Below are positions 60,829-64,000 of a stretch of 64,000 bases of DNA, piece after piece (the stretch's first letter is position 1; each line of letters begins with the position of its first letter). The stretch covers positions 868,001-932,000 of the forward strand of contig NZ_LNAL01000008.1 in NCBI RefSeq assembly GCF_001483135.1, in the 5' to 3' direction. A program made the position numbers and the translations under genes. The notes below the pieces were generated by a model. The model had not been told where the DNA came from, searched no databases, and saw nothing but the letters and a program-made list of their open reading frames with translations. The stretch comes from Solirubrum puertoriconensis. GTDB lineage: Bacteria; Bacteroidota; Bacteroidia; Cytophagales; Hymenobacteraceae.

Positions 60829-60892
60829 GTGAAGTAAAAAGAAATCCAATAAGAAGGGTGCTAACAGGTTACTACGCAAAGCGGGTGCCAAG

Positions 60893-60900
60893 CAAATATA
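60893..60900 (-). promoter_or_regulatory. -7 box (TATATTTG) of the DUF3108 gene
   Basis: CAAATATA on the plus strand is TATATTTG on the minus strand, a perfect TAnnTTTG, about 64 nt before the start at 60828. Confidence 0.4.
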
Positions 60901-61063
60901 CCAAGCACCCCGAGCTAAGAAAAGAGCTCCATAGGCTTACGGCCCGAGAAAGTATGTAGCGTAACGGCAGGCGCCAAGGTTATCGTTCGAGCTGTGCGCA
61001 AATTGCTGTTTTAGTGCAAGTTGCTCTGTAATGGTAACAAACACCTAGGCTTTGGGTGCAACA

Positions 61064-61095
61064 AAAAAGCCCGCTGCAAGGGCAGCGGGCTTTTT
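61064..61095 (-). terminator. Terminator of recA
   Basis: AAAAAGCCCGCTGC (61064-61077) pairs with GCAGCGGGCTTTTT (61082-61095), 4-nt loop. Confidence 0.85.
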
Positions 61096-61122
61096 CAATT
61101 TAATGGGCAGAACAAGCGCGGC

Positions 61123-62211
61123 TTAGAGGGTGTCTTCGCCGTCTTCGGGGCCGCTCATGTCAACCGGAATAGCAGCTTCCAGTGCTTCGGGCTCGCCCTT
61201 AGCCATGGCGCGTACTTTGGCTTCGATTTCGTCGGCCAGCTCGGGGTTGTCCTGCAGGATGGTTTTCACACCCTCGCGGCCTTGGCCCAAGCGGTTGCCG
61301 CCGTACGAGAACCACGAGCCCGACTTTTGGATGATGCCCATGTCGGTGGCGAGGTCGAGGATTTCGCCCACTTTCGAGATGCCCTCGCCGTAGATGATGT
61401 CGAACTCAACCACCTTGAAGGGCGGTGCTACTTTGTTCTTCACCACCTTCACCTTGGTGCGGTTACCGGTTACGTTGTCTTTGTCTTCTTTGATCTGGCC
61501 AATGCGGCGGATGTCGAGGCGTACCGAAGCGTAGAACTTCAGGGCGTTACCACCGGTGGTGGTTTCGGGCGAGCCGAACATTACGCCGATCTTTTCGCGC
61601 AGCTGGTTGATGAAGATGCACAAGCAGCCGGTTTTGTTAATAGTACCGGTGAGCTTACGCAGGGCCTGGCTCATCAGGCGGGCGTGCAAGCCCACTTTCG
61701 AGTCGCCCATGTCGCCTTCCAGTTCGCCTTTCGGCACCAGGGCAGCAACGGAGTCGATTACGCAGATGTCGATGGCACCCGACGAAATCAGCTGGTCGGC
61801 GATTTCGAGGGCTTGCTCACCGTTGTCGGGCTGCGAGATGATCAGGTTTTCGGTGTCGATGCCCAGCTTTTGGGCGTAAATGGGGTCGAAGGCGTGCTCG
61901 GCGTCGATGAAGGCCGCAATGCCACCCTTTTTCTGGGCTTCGGCAATAGCGTGCATCGTGAGCGTGGTTTTACCCGACGATTCCGGACCGTAAATCTCAA
62001 CGATACGGCCTTTGGGCAAACCGCCAATACCCAGCGCAATGTCGAGGCCAAGCGAACCGGTGCTGATAGCGGGGATGTCGCCCACTTTGTTGTCGCTCAG
62101 CTTCATCACAGTGCCCTTGCCGTAGGCCTTGTCGAGCTTGTCCATCGTGAGCTGAAGCGCCTTGAGTTTCTCGGCGTTCTGGTTCACCGTTTTGTCAGTG
62201 GTTGCAGCCAT
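61123..62211 (-). CDS. recA: Recombinase RecA
   Basis: A 362-aa strand-exchange ATPase central to homologous recombination and the SOS response. Walker A GPESSGKT is at 75-82. Further hallmarks are [69 protein letters not shown] and the DNA-binding loops. The C-terminus is acidic ([10 protein letters not shown]). No LexA-type box is seen upstream, so SOS control is not evident. It stands alone. Confidence 0.99.
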   Translation of the reverse strand: MAATTDKTVNQNAEKLKALQLTMDKLDKAYGKGTVMKLSDNKVGDIPAISTGSLGLDIALGIGGLPKGRIVEIYGPESSGKTTLTMHAIAEAQKKGGIAAFIDAEHAFDPIYAQKLGIDTENLIISQPDNGEQALEIADQLISSGAIDICVIDSVAALVPKGELEGDMGDSKVGLHARLMSQALRKLTGTINKTGCLCIFINQLREKIGVMFGSPETTTGGNALKFYASVRLDIRRIGQIKEDKDNVTGNRTKVKVVKNKVAPPFKVVEFDIIYGEGISKVGEILDLATDMGIIQKSGSWFSYGGNRLGQGREGVKTILQDNPELADEIEAKVRAMAKGEPEALEAAIPVDMSGPEDGEDTL

Positions 62212-62371
62212 TTGTGCGTGCTTTGTGGAGATATGATGTAGGTTTGATGTCGCTGTTGGGCGATGCCGCCACTTCAGTTACTAAGACTGGGAAAACCCCG
62301 CTAGCGTCCGTTGCAGGCAGCTTTTTCTAACACAGCCGAACCCCGTTTTGTGCCGACTTGGCAATAAATAT

Positions 62372-63517
62372 ATGAGAAAATATTTGCTAAAACTATTAGC
62401 CACTGGGGTTCTGTGTTTTATAAACTTATTAGCATGGGCGCAGCTAGATAACCGAGCGTTTCAGTACCGTATGACTGTACGTGCCGAGCACAATAGTCAG
62501 TTGCGCTTAGCGGTTCAGGCATTTCTTTTCTCCAAGGACAACGAGTATTTCAACAAGATATTCGAAGGCCGCACGTACTACGGCACGCAATTGGCGCCGC
62601 GCTTGGTGTACTACCCAAGTCCGAAGCTGAGGCTCGAGGCCGGCATCTTTCTGTGGAAAGATTATGGCACTCCACGCCTGCGCCAGGTACGGCCATTGTT
62701 TACGGCGTTGTACCAAACGGGCCCGCACCGCTTCTTGTTCGGCAATATCGAAGGCCACCTGAACCACGGCTACATCGAGCCCATCTTCGATTTCGAGCGT
62801 GTGATGCTAAACCGCTTGGAAGAGGGCATTCAGTACCAGCTAAAAACCCACCGCTTCAACGTAGATGCCTGGGTGGACTGGCAACGGCAGCAGTACCGGT
62901 TTAGCAACTTTCAGGAGGAGGTAGCCGGCGGTTTGGTGGCCGATGTAAACGTGGTGCGCGATACCACCGCTGGTTGGTTGGTGCGCGTGCCGCTGCAGTT
63001 TTTGGCTACCCACCGCGGCGGACAAATTGATACCATCGAAAAACCCCTGCAAACCTTGTTTAATGTAGCCAGCGGTTTGCGCGTGCGCAAAGAGCTGGGC
63101 GGTTCGTTTCTGCACAGCCTCTACGCCGATGGCTACGGAGTTTACTTTCACGATTACTCTTTCACGCGTGAGCTGGCCTTCAAGCGTGGCACGGGTTTGT
63201 ACCTCAACCTAGGTGCCGATACCCGTCTGAGCAAAGTGCAGGTAAGCTACTGGCGTGGCAACGGGTTTGTGGCCCCGCAGGGCGGGCCGCTGTACCAGTC
63301 TATTTCTTATACTGTAAACGATGCCGATTACACCGAGCGCAACCGGCAGCTACTGATTCTGCGCTTTTTCAGCGACTACAAGCTTACCGACGGGCTAACG
63401 CTCTCGACGCGCTTCGAACCGTTTTATGACTTTACCAGCCGACAAGTAGAGTTTTCCTTTGGGGCATACATCAACTTCAACCGCGAGTTTTTCATCGCAA
63501 CCCTGCAACGCGATTAG
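62372..63517 (+). CDS. Outer-membrane beta-barrel protein, hypothetical
   Basis: A 381-aa protein with a signal peptide (LLKLLATGVLCFINLLAWAQ). The mature part is rich in amphipathic strands ending in aromatic residues (YRMTVRAEHNSQLRLAVQAFLF, LRLEAGIFLWKDYG, YGVYFHDYSF, GLYLNLGADTRLSKVQVSYW), and ends in LQRD. It is predicted to be a transmembrane barrel, but no family is recognised. The ATG at 62372 is preferred over 62348. Its stop overlaps that of the convergent GNAT gene by 4 bp. Confidence 0.7.
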   Translation: MRKYLLKLLATGVLCFINLLAWAQLDNRAFQYRMTVRAEHNSQLRLAVQAFLFSKDNEYFNKIFEGRTYYGTQLAPRLVYYPSPKLRLEAGIFLWKDYGTPRLRQVRPLFTALYQTGPHRFLFGNIEGHLNHGYIEPIFDFERVMLNRLEEGIQYQLKTHRFNVDAWVDWQRQQYRFSNFQEEVAGGLVADVNVVRDTTAGWLVRVPLQFLATHRGGQIDTIEKPLQTLFNVASGLRVRKELGGSFLHSLYADGYGVYFHDYSFTRELAFKRGTGLYLNLGADTRLSKVQVSYWRGNGFVAPQGGPLYQSISYTVNDADYTERNRQLLILRFFSDYKLTDGLTLSTRFEPFYDFTSRQVEFSFGAYINFNREFFIATLQRD

Positions 63518-64000
63518 AACGCTGCGTGCCCTAGGTAACTCGTGCGGCTAAGGGTGTAGTGCCAAATGCTGGCGTCGATGTCGGCGGCGCGGCGGAAGCC
63601 GATGGCCTCGGCCGTGGCTTGGCTACGTACGTTGGCCGCACGGCAACGCAGCGTGAGCTGGCGCGCCTCGAGTTGCTCAAAGGCATAATCTACTACGGCA
63701 CGCAAGGCCTCGCGAGCGTAGCCAAAGCCCTCGGCTGCGGCGGCCAGGTAGTAGCCAATTTCGCCCGAACGAATGCGGGGCGAATCGGGCTGCAGGCTGA
63801 TGTCGCCTAGGTAGCAAGTGGCCGTGCTGTTCCAGATGCCCCACACCAGCAGGCGCCGCTGGCGCCAATTGTCGTGAAAGGTGCGCAGCGTACGTTCGGC
63901 GTCGGCCAGGGTACGAACCGACGTAACCCGACGCGGAAAGGCCGGCTCGAGGCGGTAGCGCTCGGCATTAAGCAAGGCAAAAAACGCCGGGGCATCGGAA
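63514..64000 (-). CDS. GNAT acetyltransferase, RimJ/RimL-like, 5' end beyond window
   Basis: The reading frame continues past the right window edge: residues SDAPAFFALLNAERYRL are read before the first internal TTG. The visible part contains GEIGYYLAAAAEGFGYAREALRAVVDYAFEQL, the acetyl-CoA-binding motif A of RimJ/RimL-type enzymes, and RCRAANVRSQATAEAIGFRR. These enzymes acetylate N-termini of ribosomal proteins or small amines; substrate not deducible. The downstream end overlaps the barrel-protein stop by 4 bp. Confidence 0.85.
   Translation of the reverse strand, partial: SDAPAFFALLNAERYRLEPAFPRRVTSVRTLADAERTLRTFHDNWRQRRLLVWGIWNSTATCYLGDISLQPDSPRIRSGEIGYYLAAAAEGFGYAREALRAVVDYAFEQLEARQLTLRCRAANVRSQATAEAIGFRRAADIDASIWHYTLSRTSYLGHAAF

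Larger units (their letters stand above)
4928..63217. repeat. Dispersed motif CCTAGGTGCC / GGCACCTAGG (16 exact copies)
   Basis: Exact copies on the plus strand start at 4928, 5208, 5957, 7198, 7637, 21511, 24402, 33609, 36306, 40159, 48988 and 63208. Reverse copies start at 20558, 26789, 40961 and 59102. The core CCTAGG recurs about 75 times by eye and CCTAGGTG or its reverse about 39 times. Copies lie in coding regions (often as a Leu-Gly codon pair CTA-GGT), in gaps, in terminator loops and across stop codons. The span given here is from the first to the last exact copy. Confidence 0.7.

Noticed and set aside
61021-62241. Long plus-strand ORF (406 codons) opposite recA
   Set aside because: It is a complete mirror of recA on the other strand, caused by high GC and strong third-position bias. 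RecA matches its family along the full length.
62212-62371. SOS (LexA) box before recA
   Set aside because: No CTGT-N8-ACAG or other clear LexA-type palindrome was found in the upstream gap.
1-64000. CRISPR array, tRNA or rRNA genes, insertion-sequence transposase
   Set aside because: No regularly spaced repeats, no tRNA-like cloverleaf that I could read, no rRNA-like stretch and no DDE or HUH transposase motifs were noticed. A tRNAscan or Rfam search would be needed to exclude a missed tRNA.

Overview
The window looks like chromosomal DNA of a GC-rich member of the Bacteroidota, most likely Cytophagales close to Hymenobacter. The evidence is the gene content: a long SecA (about 1137 aa), an antiquitin-type aldehyde dehydrogenase, SPOR, DUF3108, DUF983 and DUF4442 proteins, TonB-type proteins, many lipoproteins with LxxC lipoboxes, and -7 promoter boxes of the Bacteroidota type (TAnnTTTG). 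The genus is inference. No rRNA, tRNA, CRISPR array, phage or insertion-sequence transposase was recognised. The sequence reads as ordinary chromosome with a few small inserted or decayed pieces.

Layout. 1-581 is the end of an NAD-dependent sugar-nucleotide reductase. 778-5954 holds secA, then deoC, a SPOR lipoprotein and a small conserved protein in a tight run. 6012-8682 holds an M20 amidohydrolase, an outer-membrane protein and a small heat-shock protein. 8884-12188 holds an HtrA/DegP protease and the aldehyde dehydrogenase. 12297-17289 holds two lipoproteins, a pseudogene scrap, an ECF sigma factor / anti-sigma / exported-protein trio and an exported PCC-domain protein. 17442-22932 holds a DUF4442 thioesterase-like protein, a diadenylate-cyclase-like protein, a tandem TonB-C protein, a RidA protein, a cyanophycinase-like peptidase and a KGG stress protein. 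23117-32403 is a sensory block: a STAS-like protein, a NarL-type regulator, a CheB esterase, a CheB-CheR-PAS fusion and a seven-PAS histidine kinase. 32482-38790 holds an FAD/Rieske oxidoreductase, a membrane-anchored MutS-like ATPase, a Cys-rich lipoprotein, a second STAS-like protein, an outer-membrane protein and a DUF983 protein. 38874-48051 holds an AraC regulator, a FUSC transporter, an unknown exported protein, an S9 peptidase and a FecA-like TonB-dependent receptor. 48290-54097 holds LysR plus a YeiH exporter, a pseudouridine synthase, and the rplM-rpsI-rpsB-tsf translation cluster. 54188-64000 holds an envelope cluster, a PhoB/PhoR-like two-component pair, a DUF3108 protein, recA, a beta-barrel protein and a GNAT acetyltransferase cut by the window end.

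The most striking unexplained signal is a dispersed motif, CCTAGGTGCC, found 16 times exactly on the two strands. Its 6-base core CCTAGG occurs roughly 75 times by eye, in genes, between genes, in terminator loops and over stop codons. CTAG-containing words are usually rare in bacteria, so this points to a genome-wide DNA signal or an extreme codon-pair bias. Other regulatory signals are a palindrome in the spacer of the htrA promoter, a pair of TAGA-N5-TCTA boxes in front of the TonB-dependent receptor, a hairpin in the rplM leader, and several -7 boxes so close to start codons that leaderless mRNAs are likely. Coordinates were read by hand and counts are by eye.
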